Numbered from the stretch's first letter, positions 8,548 to 20,814 are shown. The stretch is DNA of 35,486 bases from Nemertoderma westbladi (GCA_032718475.1 JAUCBJ010008646.1:1-35486); one strand, 5' to 3'. A program made the numbers and translations. Notes: generated by a model from the letters alone, not told the origin.

Positions 8548-8553
8548 AATAAA
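8548..8553 (+). terminator. Polyadenylation signal AATAAA
   Basis: A canonical AATAAA lies 338 bp after the stop codon of the Roc-COR-CARD exon, just past the 74-bp repeats. It is the first one in a sensible position, so it is the likely 3' end signal of the gene. AATAAA is frequent in AT-rich DNA, which limits confidence. Confidence 0.45.
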
Positions 8554-9180
8554 ATTGAATTTTGTATAAGAACTCTAATTAATTGAAGACGATACAGACG
8601 GCTATTAAAGTGGTTATATTATTAAAATTATTAAATTGGTGTCATTAAAACCTTAATTGCAGATTCAATAATAGCTAGTAATTTAAATAAACGATAAACT
8701 ATAAGTTTTATATAGTGGTCAGCAGACTGGAAAGGTTTACCTATCAGTTGAAGGCTTTCACTTAGCTCAAGCTAACAAATTACACAGATTGACGGTAAGA
8801 ATTCATACTTTGTGTCACTTCCTGGCCTTTTTTCTTGAAAATATCACTAAAACTTGGTCAGCAAAGACCATCTGTCGATCAATGATTACATGCAAAATAA
8901 ATATAACATTTAATTCCAGTTGTTTGAATTAATAATAGCACAGTTGTTGACGTAAATTGCATTAAGAATTTTTTTTAATTAAATCATTTTTTGTGGTTGA
9001 AAAATTTGAAAAAAACTGAGTGATAAATATTTGTAGTGTTGGATGATAGACGCGATAAAATTTTACAATTTATGATTTTATTTGTAGAGAAGTGGTGACG
9101 AAGAAGTTTGAGAAGTGCAACAACATGATAGAAACTATTCTATTCGGAACCTGCCAGAAACGAAAATCTATGCGAAATCC
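8554..9180. other. AT-rich spacer, nothing recognised
   Basis: There is no open frame of note, no RNA gene and no inverted repeat that I can support. The last 60 bp grade into diverged copies of the 29-bp satellite that follows. Confidence 0.5.
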
Positions 9181-11545
9181 GTCGGACTGGAAACTCTTTC
9201 AGAAAAGTGTTGGGCCAAAATTCTGAATTAGAAGATTGTCAGACTGTGAAACTCTAACAGAAGACTGTCAGACTGTGAAACTCTAACAGTAGACTGCCAG
9301 ACTGTGAAACTCTAACAGAAGACTGCCAGACTGTGAAACTCTAACAGAAGACCGCCAGACTGTGAAACTCTAACAGAAGACTGCCAGACTGTGATACTCT
9401 AACAGAAAACTGCCAGACTGTGAAACTCTAACAGAAGACTGCCAGACTGTGAAACTCTTACAGAAGACTGCCAGACTGTGAAACTCTAACAGAAGACTGC
9501 CAGACTCTGCAACTCTTACAGAAGACTGCCAGACTGTGAAACTCTAACAGAAGACTGCCAGACTGTGAAATTCTAACAGAAGACTGCCAGACTGTGAAAC
9601 TCCCAGACTGTGAAACTCTAACAGAAGACTGCCAGACTGTGAAACTCTAACAGAAGACTGCCAGACTGTGAAACTCTTACAGAAGACTGCCATACTGTGA
9701 GACTCTAACAGAAGACTGCCAGACTGTGAAACTCTAACAGAAGCCTGCCAGACTGTGAAACTCTAACAGAAGACTGCCAGACATTGAAACTCTAACAGAA
9801 GACTGCCAGACTGTGAAACTCTTACAGAAGACTGCCAGACTGTGAAACTCTTGGAGAAGACTGCCAGACTGTGAAACTCTAACAGAAGACTGCCAGACTG
9901 TGAAACTCTAACAGAAGACTGCCAGACTGTGAAAATCTAACAGAAAACTGCCAGACTGTGAAACTCTAACAGAAGACTGCCAGACTGTGAAACTCTAACA
10001 GAAGACTGCCAGACTGTGAAACTCTAACAGAGACTGCCAGACTGTGAAACTCTAACAGAAGACTGCCAGACTGTGAAACTCTAACAGAAGACTGCCAGAC
10101 TGTGAAACTCTAACAGAAGACTGCCAGACTGTGAAACTCTAACAGAAGACTGCCAGACTGTGAAACTCTAACAGAAGACTGCCAGACCTTGAAACTCTAA
10201 CAGAAGACTGCCAGACTGTGAAACTCTAACAGAAGACTGCCAGACTGTGAAACTCTAACAGAAAACTGCCAGACAGTGAAACTCTAACAGAAGACTGCCA
10301 GACTGTGAAACTCTAACAGAAGACTGCCAGACTGTGAAACTCTAACAGAGACTGCCAGACTGTGAAACTCTAACAGAAGACTGCCAGACTGTGAAACTCT
10401 AACAGAAGACTGCCAGACTGTGAAACTCTAACAGAAGACTGCCAGACTGTGAAACTCTAACAGAAGACTGCCAGACTGTGAAACTCTAACAGAAGACTGC
10501 CAGACTGTGAAACTCTAACAGAAGACTGCCAAACTGTGAAACTCTAACATAAGACTGCCAAACTGTGAAACTATAACAGAAGACTGCTAAACTGTGAAAC
10601 TCTAACAGAAGACTGCCAGACTGTGGAACTCTAACAGAAGACAGCCAGACTGTGAAACTCTATCAGAAGAGTGCCAGACTGTGAAACTCTAACAGAAGAC
10701 TGCTTGACTGTGAAATTCTAACAGAAGACGGCCAGACTGTGAAACTCTAACAGAAGACTGCCAGACTGTGAAACTCTAACAGAAGACTGCCAGACTGTGA
10801 AACTCTATCAGAAGAGTGCCAGACTGTAAAACTCTAACAAAAGACTGCCTGACTGTGAAACTCTAACAGAAGACTGCCAGACTGTGAAACTATAACAGAA
10901 GACTGCCAAACTGTGAAACTCTAACAGAAGATTGCCAGACTGTGAAACTCTAACAGAAGACTGCCTGACTGTGAAACTCTATCAGAAGACTGCCAAACTG
11001 TGATACTCTAACAGAAGACTGCCAGACTGTAAAATTCTAACAGAAGACTGACAGACTGTGAAATTCTAACAGAAGACTGCAAGACTGTGAAACAATAACA
11101 GAAGACTAACAGACTGTGAAACTCTAACAGAAAACTGCCAGACTGCGAAACTCTAACAGAAGACTGACATACTGTGAAACTCTAACAGAAGACTACCAGA
11201 TTGTGAAACTCTAACAGAAGACTGCCAGACTGTGAAAATCTAACAGAAGACTGCCAAACTCTGAAACTCTAACAGAAGACTACCAGACTGTGAAACTCTA
11301 ACAGAAGACTACCAGATTGTGAAACTCTAACAGAAGACTGCCAGGCTGTAAAAATCTAACAGAAGACTGCCAGACTGTGATACTCTAACAGAAGACTGCC
11401 AGAATGTGAAACTCTAACAGAAGACTACCAGATTGTGAAACTCTAACAGAAGACTGCCAGACTGTGAAAATCTAACAGAAGACTGGCAGACTGTGAAACT
11501 CTAACAGAAGACTGCCAGACTGTGAAACTCTAACCGAAACCTGCA
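9181..11545 (+). repeat. 29-bp satellite, about 80 copies
   Basis: The unit is gaagactgccagactgtg followed by aaactctaaca (29 bp), with an internal double of agactg. The array is very homogeneous at about 9290-10530. From about 10530 to the end it is more diverged, with recurring variants (ccaaactg, taccagattg, gaaaatc, tatcag). The first copies (9181-9240) are also diverged. Two copies at 10029-10035 and 10346-10352 share the same short form 'acagagactgcc', 317 bp apart, which suggests duplication of a multi-copy block. The period is not a multiple of 3 and stops occur in all frames, so it is non-coding. Confidence 0.95.
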
Positions 11546-11832
11546 GATCTTTGAAACAACTTTGAAGCTGGTATCGTTCAGGAATTAATAAAAGACTCGA
11601 TACGTTACGTTGTATTTGGAACCGCATTCTGAGAACTTAAATGGAACTATAATTACTGGTAAGTAAGTATAATAATTACCTGTAGGCACTAGGAACCCCT
11701 ATCTGGGAACTGAAATTGAACTGGTCAGGTTTTATGCGAACAAGCGCAAAAACGCTCAAATTCCGCGTCTACTAACGCATGAACTGTCTCCTTGAATGTC
11801 TTACTACAAATCTTATAACAAAAAACCATTCA

Positions 11833-11904
11833 CCGGATTGGGGGGATTGAACTCAGTACCTAGAGATTCCAGTCACACGCTCTGTCAACTGAGCTACTGG
11901 ACCC
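11833..11904 (-). repeat. tRNA-like sequence (degenerate, probably a SINE head)
   Basis: On the minus strand the sequence starts GGGTCCAGTAGCTCAGTTG, with a good A box and a pairing D arm (GCTC/GAGC), and contains GAGTTCAATCC, a B-box match. The acceptor stem and T stem do not pair well and the anticodon stem is poor, so it is not a working tRNA. A tRNA-derived SINE or tRNA pseudogene is the best reading. The flanks on both sides (11546-11832 and 11905-11940) show nothing else that I recognise. Confidence 0.45.
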
Positions 11905-11940
11905 GTATCAATCCCTAATACCAAAACCTAAGATGAAATT

Positions 11941-11996
<56 letters not shown>

Positions 11997-11997
11997 C
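11941..11997 (+). repeat. (AAC)19 microsatellite
   Basis: A perfect AAC trinucleotide run of 57 bp lies close to the tRNA-like sequence. If that is a SINE head read on the minus strand, this run lies on its 5' side and is therefore not its tail. Confidence 0.98.
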
Positions 11998-12061
11998 GGA
12001 GTCAATACTAGAGGTCTCCATAGATAAGTAGATCTGGACTGACGTCATGTGTACCCCCTGG

Positions 12062-12088
12062 GTTCAGTGGGCAGTCTGCCCACTGAAC
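12062..12088. repeat. Perfect 13-bp-arm palindrome
   Basis: GTTCAGTGGGCAG, a single T, then CTGCCCACTGAAC: a perfect hairpin with a one-base centre. It lies 17 bp before the start of the 53-bp satellite. Its role is unknown; a transposon terminus or a replication or recombination hotspot are possibilities. Confidence 0.9.
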
Positions 12089-12105
12089 AATATTGAACGC
12101 TAGTA

Positions 12106-15100
12106 AGCGTTCATAGAGGGTGGTTGATACAGGTGGTAGTTATTGTAACATAAAGACCGGCGTTCATGGAGGGTGGTTGATACAGGTGGTAGTTATTGTA
12201 ACATAAAGACCGGCGTTCATGGAGGGTGGTTGATACAGGTGGTAGTTATTGTAACATAAAGAACGGCGTTCATGGAGGGTGGTTGATACAGGTGGTAGTT
12301 ATTGTAACATAAAGACCGGCGTTCATGGAGGATGGTTGATACAGGTGGTAGTTATTGTAATATAAAGACCGGCGTTCATGGAGGGTGGTTGAACAGGTGG
12401 TAGTTATTGTAACATAAAGACCGGCGTTCATGGAGGGTGGTTGATACAGGTGGTAGTTATTGTAACATAAAGACCGGCGTTCATGGAGGGTGGTTGATAC
12501 AGATGGTAGTTATTGTAACATAAAGACCGGCGTTCATGGAGGGTGGTTGATACAGGTGGTAGTTATTGTAACATAAAGACCGGCGTTCATGGAGAGTGGT
12601 TGATACAGGTGGTAGTTATTGTAACATAAAGACTGGCGTTCATGGTGGGTGTTTGATACATATGGTAGTTATTGTAACATAAAGACCGGCGTTCATGGAG
12701 GGTGGTTGATACAGGTGGTAGTTATTGTAACATAAAGACCGGTGTTCATGGTGTTCATACATGTGGTAGTTATTGTATCATAAAGACCGGCGTTCATGGA
12801 GGGTGGTTGATACAGGTGGTAGTTATTGTAACATAAAGACCGGCGTTCATGGTGTTCATACATGTGGTAGTTATTGTAACATAAAGACCGGCGTTCATGG
12901 AGGGTGGTTGATACAGGTGGTAGTTATTGTAACATAAAGACCGGCGTTCATGGAGGGTGGTTGATACAGGTGGTAGTTATTGTAACATAAAGACCGGCGT
13001 TCAGGGAGGGTGGTTAATACAGGTGGTAGTTATTGTAACATAAAGACCGGCGTTCATGGAGGGTGGTTGATACAGGTGGTAGTTATTGTAACATAAAGAC
13101 CGGCGTTCATGGTGTTCATACATGTGGTAGTTATTGTAACATAAAGACCGGCGTTTATGGAGGGTGGTTGATACAGGTGGTAGTTATTGTAACATAAAGA
13201 CCGGCGTTCATGGAGGGTGGTTGATACAGGTGGTAGTTATTGTAACATAAAGACCGGCGTTCATGGAGGGTGGTTGATACAGGTGGTAGTTATTGTAACA
13301 CAAAGACCGGCGTTCATGGAGGGTGGTTGATACAGGTGGTAGTTATTGTAACATAAAGACCGGCGTTCATGGAGAGTGGTTGATACAGGTGGTAGTTATT
13401 GTAACATAAAGACTGGCGTTCATGGTGGGTGTTTGATACATATGGTAGTTATTGTAACATAAAGACCGGCGTTCATGGAGGGTGGTTGATACAGGTGGTA
13501 GTTATTGTAACATAAAGACCGGCGTTCATGGTGTTCATACATGTGGTAGTTATTGTATCATAAAGACCGGCGTTCATGGAGGGTGGTTGATACAGGTGGT
13601 AGTTATTGTAACATAAAGACCGGCGTTCAGGGAGGGTGGTTGATACAGGTGGTAGTTATTGTAACATAAAGACCGGCGTTCATGGAGGGTGGTTGATACA
13701 GGTGGTAGTTATTGTAACATAAAGACCGGCGTTCATGGAGGGTGGTTGATACAGGTGGTAGTTATTGTAACATAAAGACCGGCGTTCATGGAGGGTGGTT
13801 GATACAGGTGGTAGTTATTGTAACATAAAGACCGGCGTTCATGGAGGGTGGTTGATACAGGTGGTAGTTATTGTAACATAAAGACCGGCGTTTATGGAGG
13901 GTGGTTGATACAGGTGGTAGTTATTGTAACATAAAGACCGGCGTTCATGGAGGGTGGTTGATACAGGTGGTAGTTATTGTAACATAAAGACCGGCGTTCA
14001 TGGTGTTCATACATGTGGTAGTTATTGTAACATAAAGACCGGCGTTCATGGAGGGTGGTTGATACAGGTGGTAGTTATTGTAACATAAAGACCGGCGTTC
14101 ATGGAGGGTGGTTGATACAGGTGGTAGTTATTGTAACATAAAGACCGGCGTTCATGGAGGGTGGTTGATACAGGTGGTAGTTATTGTAACACAAAGACCG
14201 GCGTTCATGGAGGGTGGTTGATACAGGTGGTAGTTATTGTAACATAAAGACCGGCGTTCATGGAGGGTGGTTGATACAGGTGGTAGTTATTGTAACATAA
14301 AGACCGGCGTTCATGGAGGGTGGTTGATACAGGTGGTAGTTATTGTAACATAAAGACCGGCGTTCATGGAGGGTGGTTGATACAGGTGGTAGTTATTGTA
14401 ACATAAAGACCGGCGTTCATGGAGGGTGGTTGATAGAGGTGGTAGTTATTGTAACATAAAGACCGGCGTTCATGGAGGGTGGTTGATACAGGTGGTAGTT
14501 ATTGTAACATAAAGACCGGCGTTCATGGTGTTCATACATGTGGTAGTTATTGTATCATAAAGACCGGCGTTCATGGAGGGTGGTTGATTCAGGTGGTAGT
14601 TATTGTAACATAAAGACCGGCGTTTATGGAGGGTGGTTGATACAGGTGGTAGTTATTGTAACATAAAGACCGGCGTTCATGGAGGGTGGTTGATAGAGGT
14701 GGTAGTTATTGTAACATAAAGACCGGCGTTCATGGAGGGTGGTTGATAGAGGTGGTAGTTATTGTAACATAAAGACCGGCGTTCATGGAGGGTGGTTGAT
14801 ACAGGTGGTAGTTATTGTAACATAAAGACCGGCGTTCATGGTGTTCATACATGTGGTAGTTATTGTATCATAAAGACCGGCGTTCATGGAGGGTGGTTGA
14901 TACAGGTGGTAGTTATTGTAACATAAAGACCGGCGTTTATGGAGGGTGGTTGATACAGGTGGTAGTTATTGTAACATAAAGACCGGCGTTCATGGAGGGT
15001 GGTTGATACACGAGGTAGTTAATGTAACATAAAGACCGGCGTTCATGGAGGGTGGTTGATACAGGTGGTAGTTATTGTAACATAAAGACCGGCGTTCATG

Positions 15101-16510
15101 GAGGGTGGTTGATACAGGAGGTAGTTATTGTAACATAAAGACCGGCGTTCATGGTGTTCATACATGTGGTAGTTATTGTATCATAAAGACCGGCGTTCAT
15201 GGAGGGTGGTTGATACAGGTGGTAGTTATTGTAACATAAAGACCGGCGTTCATGGAGGGTGGTTGATACAGGTGGTAGTTATTGTAACATAAAGACCGGC
15301 GTTCATGGTGTTCATACATGTGGTAGTTATTGTATCATAAAGACCGGCGTTCATGGAGGGTGGTTGATACAGGTGGTAGTTATTGTAACATAAAGACCGG
15401 CGTTTATGGAGGGTGGTTGATACAGGTGGTAGTTATTGTAACATAAAGACCGGCGTTCATGGAGGGTGGTTGATACACGAGGTAGTTAATGTAACATAAA
15501 GACCGGCGTTCATGGAGGGTGGTTGATACAGGTGGTAGTTATTGTAACATAAAGACCGGCGTTCATGGAGGGTGGTTGATACAGGAGGTAGTTATTGTAA
15601 CATAAAGACTGGCGTTCATGGTGGGTGGTTGATACAGGTGGTAGTTATTGTAACATAAAGACCGGCGTTCATGGTGTTCATACATGTGGTAGTTATTGTA
15701 TCATAAAGACCGGCGTTCATGGAGGGTGGTTGATACAGGTGGTAGTTATTGTAACATAAAGACCGGCGTTCATGGAGGGTGGTTGATACAGGTGGTAGTT
15801 ATTGTAACATAAAGACCGGCGTTCATGGAGGGTGGTTGATACACGAGGTAGTTAATGTAACATAAAGACCGGCGTTCAGGGAGGGTGGTTAATACAGGTG
15901 GTAGTTATTGTAACATAAAGACCGGCGTTCAGGGAGGGTGGTTGATACAGGTGGTAGTTATTGTAACATAAAGACCGGCGTTCATGGAGGGTGGTTGATA
16001 CACGAGGTATTTAATGTAACATAAAGACCGGCGTTCAGGGAGGGTGGTTAATACAGGTGGTAGTTATTGTAACATAAAGACCGGCGTTCAGGGAGGGTGG
16101 TTGATACAGGTGGTAGTTATTGTAACATAAAGACCGGCGTTCATGGAGGGTGGTTGATACAGGTGGTAGTTATTGTAACATAAAGACTGGCGTTCATGGA
16201 GGGTGGTTGATACAGGTGGTAGTTATTGTAACATAAAGACCGGCGTTCAGGGAAGGTGGTTGATACAGGTGGTAGTTATTGTAACATAAAGACCGGCGTT
16301 CATGGAGGGTGGTTGATACAGGTGGTAGTTATTGTCACACAAAGACCGGCGTTCATGGAGGGTGGTTGATACAGGTGGTAGTTATTGTAACATAAAGACC
16401 GGCGTTCATGGAGGGTGGTTGATACAGGTGGTAGTTATTGTAACATAAAGACCGGTGTTCATGGAGGGTGGTTGATACAGGTGGTAGTTATTGTAACATA
16501 AAGACCGGCG
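12106..16510 (+). repeat. 53-bp satellite with a 48-bp variant, about 84 copies
   Basis: The main unit runs gaccggcgttcatggaggg, tggttgatacaggtggtag, ttattgtaacataaa (53 bp). A variant of 48 bp, marked by gtgttcatacatg, occurs about ten times, all between 12751 and 15721; the outer zones contain only 53-mers. Higher-order duplication is visible. The pair ggagagtggt / gtttgatacatatgg recurs 780 bp apart (12591 and 13371). The variant cgaggtagttaatg recurs at 15011, 15478, 15844 and, with one change, 16003; the spacings 467, 366 and 159 equal whole sums of 53 and 48. It is non-coding. Confidence 0.97.
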
Positions 16511-16976
16511 CTTGTCAGATCGTTGTCTCCAGCTGATGTTTAGCTTCAATTCTCTATTAAATTTCATTGATTATTCCTAATTTATTTATAGATTAAATCT
16601 AAATCTGCCGCAAAAAGAAACACAATTTGTGAATTCAATGAAAGAACTGAAACATTTCGTGTAACTTAAAATGATTCAACACTTAGAAACTCCAGTTGGT
16701 CGCCACTAACTAAATAAATACTAAAGTAAGTATAGCAGCTGGGTGTAAAATATAAAACTCGAAAAAATATAAATGTCGACAATATGAACTTAAAATTGAA
16801 GCAAACAACATATTATACTTTAAAACAACTTAAAATTAAACGTAAAAAAACAAAGTTAACTTGTCAATAATCGGTATTGGTTTGTGCTATTAAGATTCAA
16901 ACGCAGACTAGAATTTATTAAGTTCCACATAGTTTGTTAAACTAATCTGTTAGATTAGCTAATAAAAATATTTATA
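16511..16976. other. AT-rich spacer, nothing recognised
   Basis: There is no open frame of note and no repeat that I can support between the 53-bp satellite and the exon-like module A. Confidence 0.5.
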
Positions 16977-17177
16977 TGAAATCATAATATTTCCTTTTTG
17001 TTATATTTCAGACAACAACTATCTACTGTAGAATGTTTCTAAATCTATAACTCAATGAAATTAGCTCAAATTCTGGAGGTGCAGCTTCGATATATTCAGG
17101 TGAGTTGAAAAACCAAAACCCAGAACTATTTCTCTCAAAGATTGTCTCTGTTTAGAACGTTAGAAATTCTTCGGATA
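16977..17177 (+). other. Exon-like module A (related to 18675-18990)
   Basis: It contains atgaaatcataatatt, then a pyrimidine-rich tract with an AG acceptor (tatatttcag|acaac), then cttcgatatattcag|gtgag with a consensus donor near 17100, then a stretch ending tagaacgttagaaattctt. The same order of marks occurs in module B. All three plus frames between acceptor and donor contain stops, so if it is transcribed it would be non-coding. It ends where retrotransposon copy 2 begins. Confidence 0.35.
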
Positions 17178-18484
17178 CTACTACTAGGATTGGCATGCTG
17201 CATTGCAGCGGTATTTTTAAGAATGCTGTGCCTGCTGCTTGACGATAAAATTGCGCCGCCACAACTCCCTATCACCCATGACATTTGCTAGATCATCCGC
17301 ATCTTCAAGGCCAGTATATTTTAAGATGATTCTCAAGAAAGTCATGGGCTGTCCACCATGCTTATTCACTCCATGAGGATGCCAAAGCACACGATTATGC
17401 ACTGGCTAGTCTTCATGTCGAAAGCAATGTCCTGCAAAACGGAGGCAACTTTGTTCTAGTGTCAAGCTTGGGGAAACCAATGAAAGAACCTCCAATGTTA
17501 TATAGTGTCTGGTTGGAGATGTGTGCATTGTACTTGACACAATGAACCCGGCGTAGCATTCTTGTGAATGTGCCATCCAGAGATTTGGTGTTCTCAACAG
17601 TTAGAGCCCAGCATGGACTCGCATAGAACTGGAAATACTGATGCTCTAAATAATCGGACCTTAAGTTTTCGATTAATTCTCTGTGACTTCCAAATCCTGG
17701 AAAGCCTTTTCAAGGCAGCCCAGCACATGCCTTTCCCTTAGGTATTCGAAGGTCCCACACCTGACTTCCGGATCCATACTCCCATGTAACAGAAGACGTC
17801 CACACGCTCAAGCATACCATTCTTTGAGCTTTTGCTCAACCGGTCAGAGACTTGCTGAGGACTTTCAAAGTTAACTGTCAAAATGTTGGTCATTTTGGAG
17901 TTAATAATAAGACCAACACTAGAAGCAGCATGTTCTAATGAGCTGAGGAGCCGTTGGGCTCCCTCTAATGATTCTGAGAGTACTCCTAATTCATCAGCAA
18001 AGTCTAGATCAGTTAGGTACTTGGCAGGATTTCCTCGACTACTGGAGCCAGTAGGTGGAGTTATCATCACCCCATCATCATTATGATGATTTAAGGACAT
18101 GCGTAGAACAAAGTCAACCACAATTATGAACAAGAATGGCGCAAGTGTGTCTCCTTGGAGGACTCCCCATAATACTTCAAATAGTTCTGTGTCACCGTCA
18201 ACAGTAGACACAAATGTTGTCGAACCATCGTATACTGATCTGATTGCTGCAATAATTTCATCAGGAATTCCATATAATGAAAGTATGCTGAACATACGTG
18301 AGCGGGAGACTGAATCAAAGGCCTTGAAGAAGTCAACAAAGATAACAGCCAGATGCCTGTCTTTCTTTTGTGATAATTCTTCAATTATCCTTCTAAGTGC
18401 CAAAATGGGCTTCATGGTCCCACTATCTTTGCGGAAACCATTCTGATTTCCACGGAGGAGTCTCTCAAATTCATTCAAATTCAT
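17178..18484 (-). pseudogene. 5'-truncated non-LTR retrotransposon, copy 2 (reverse transcriptase, disabled)
   Basis: On the minus strand a 248-codon frame (18484 to 17738) covers the fingers and palm: NQNGFRK, motif A FVDFFKAFD, GVLQGDTLAPFLF, and the catalytic box, which reads FADE where FADD is expected. The second catalytic Asp is thus replaced. Frame changes follow, and the homology continues in other frames (17597-17406 and 17402-17217) to the same DLANVMGDRELWR tail as copy 1. It is 5' truncated before the fingers. The 3' end carries the same GATCC-like end plus (TAG)3 (reverse complement at 17178-17188). The family is that of copies 1 and 3. It is a dead copy inserted between or beside two related exon-like modules. 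Confidence 0.85.
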
Positions 18485-18674
18485 TGTTAGATAAGCTAAT
18501 CTTTATTTACGTATCACCTAAAGGGACATGAAAGAAAGAAATACTATTTACAAACTGATATGAATGAATTACTAACTCGTACGAGCGACTAACTAAGTCG
18601 TGCGAACGACGAATTTAAATATTATATTGCTGATGCAAATTTAAATTTTTACACTGGGCTGGGAGGGATTTTTA

Positions 18675-18990
18675 ATATGAAATCATAATATTATTTTTCC
18701 GTTTTGCTATTTTCCAGACAAGTATTACCTCTTGAATTCTAAATCAACAACTTCAGTTCAACTCGGACAGATTATTATTTAACATTGAGATTTCGGCAAC
18801 ATATCTTATATTCCAACTAGACCAACAATCCGAATTATTTAAGGAGTTGAATCTTCGATATATTAAGGTGAGATACATTGAGTCCCAAAGGCTTCTAGAA
18901 CTAATTTTGGTTTTCAGTCAGGAAGAAATTTCTCCTTTTAGAATGTTAGAAATGTTCCTTAAAGTTATTACTGTACTATTTCGTTGCATT
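18675..18990 (+). other. Exon-like module B (related to 16977-17177)
   Basis: It has the same marks as module A: atgaaatcataatatt, an acceptor-like gctattttccag|acaag (about 18717), then cttcgatatattaag|gtgag (about 18870), then cttttagaatgttagaaatgtt. The segment between acceptor and donor is longer than in A by about 65 bp, and it too has stops in every frame. It may be a repeated non-coding exon or an old transposon pair. The 190 bp between retrotransposon copy 2 and this module hold nothing I recognise. Confidence 0.35.
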
Positions 18991-20814
18991 GAAATAGTTT
19001 CAATGTTGAAATCGTTTTAAATTTCCCGCCTTATATCACTAGGGCCTATCATACTGATAGTTTTAAATTTCCCGCCCTTTTCTACTTGGTCAATTAATAC
19101 ATGTTGTCTGTTGGTTGTGGGTATTGTTTGGTGCATATTCGAAATAAATTAAATATTATATAAAGAAATGTAACATAAAAAAAAGTTTCAATAATATGCA
19201 AATTTTATGGACCTATTTCATTTCTATATTTACAGAATAATCGCAAACCAAACAAGATGCCATTTGGATTATAAGAAAACAGAAGCAGATTATTATATAT
19301 ATAATATTGGAATATCAGAGAAGAGAAACTTTATTATAACAAATCAACAAATTAACAAATAACATCCCAATAAAGTAATCCAACCATACAGACAGACAGT
19401 AGTTCCGATGTTCTAAACTCAAACTATACTAAGTATTCAAAAGAAGATCAGATCAATTGATTGAATAACACCAGTTCAATCCCGTATCTTACAGAATATT
19501 ATATTCAGTTACCGAAAATATTTAATAGTATTGATGTTGATGGCCAGTATTATAAATAGGTTTATGTAATAATTTATATTATGGGAATTTTATAACTTTA
19601 TTTATATTATAAATAATAATAATGATTTAATTATTTTGCATAGGGAGAGCTCGCAATTTTCGCTAAAATTAGATCTAAAATAATTAATTTATATCAGATA
19701 TAAATACAATAATGATATAAATTTCCCTCAATTGATTTTCATTTTAATTAGTTTTTGTTCGATTTTATTCCCATATTATCTGTATTGTGTATTCGAGTAA
19801 TACCTGTGTATCTGCTACGTCCCTTTGGTAGACACAAACCTGGTCCATCCACTAATATAAAGTTTTAATTATTACTCAGAGGTTCCCATTGGTTATATTA
19901 TTAACCAATCGGTTCTTTAACCAATAAAACATTGGTTTACAATGAGTGTAACGGAGTTGGTTCCCATTCAGAACTACTATAATGTTATATGTTTATCTAA
20001 TCTATTCTAATTATCTCGGTCCCACTGTGGCTGGTTGTGGTTTCCCTAAAGTTACCGGACAACCCTATGTCATTGTACGTCCGTCCGTGTTACTATCAAC
20101 TCTGTTTGGACAATCGCACTCCATTCTGCACCAAAATCACCAGTTCAGCTATTTATATCCTTATAAAGGATATATTTAGCATTAATTACAGCGACCAGTA
20201 GTGGATTGGTTACAGACTTGGTAAACCTCGGGGTTCTGTATTGGATACACAGGGGGTTCGTTCCTATACTTACATTCATATGTAACACAGATATGGAACG
20301 GTGACAGGAAACCAAATCAGATGTTCAGCTAATAATTATTGAGGCATCATCATTGTGAGCTAACCCTATTCATTACTTTTTAATATTTATTTGTATTAAT
20401 TCTGTTTAATTGATGTGATTTAATTGAATTGTGTTCTATTTATTATTCTATATTTAGTTAAGTAAGTAATGTTTTCTAAAAATATATTTATAAATTTCTG
20501 AAAGACTATTGATTAATATATTTATTTATAGCCCAATTAATTTTGTATGTAATTTATAAATGTATAATTTTATTAAATTAGTTATAACTTTCCTTTTAAT
20601 GATAAACTCAAGTGGAAAAATATAAAATATATATTTTACATATGTGTCATTATATCAACGTATATTAGACCTATATTGACCTTAAATTTACAAGCTGATA
20701 ACATACAATAACATACAATAAATAAATAAACAAGGTTCATACAATAAATTCAGATTCCGTGATCCCAGGGTACGACAAGGCTCATATTTAACGAGTTTAA
20801 CTCAAGTACTCATT
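18991..20814. other. AT-rich region without a supported gene
   Basis: No coding homology is seen. Four CCAAT/ATTGG boxes cluster at 19888-19937, including the inverted pair ATTGGTTA...TAACCAAT (19889-19910). A 65-codon open frame (19982-20179) follows about 45 bp later, but it resembles nothing I know. I do not call it a gene. Confidence 0.4.

Noticed and set aside
11833-11904. Functional tRNA gene
   Set aside because: A and B boxes are present, but acceptor, anticodon and T stems do not pair well enough.
12106-16510. CRISPR array
   Set aside because: The repeats are contiguous with no unique spacers, and the setting is a eukaryotic genome.
19982-20179. 65-codon ORF as a small gene
   Set aside because: It has an ATG and CCAAT boxes upstream but no recognisable domain, conservation signal or splice context; chance frames of this size are common in this window.
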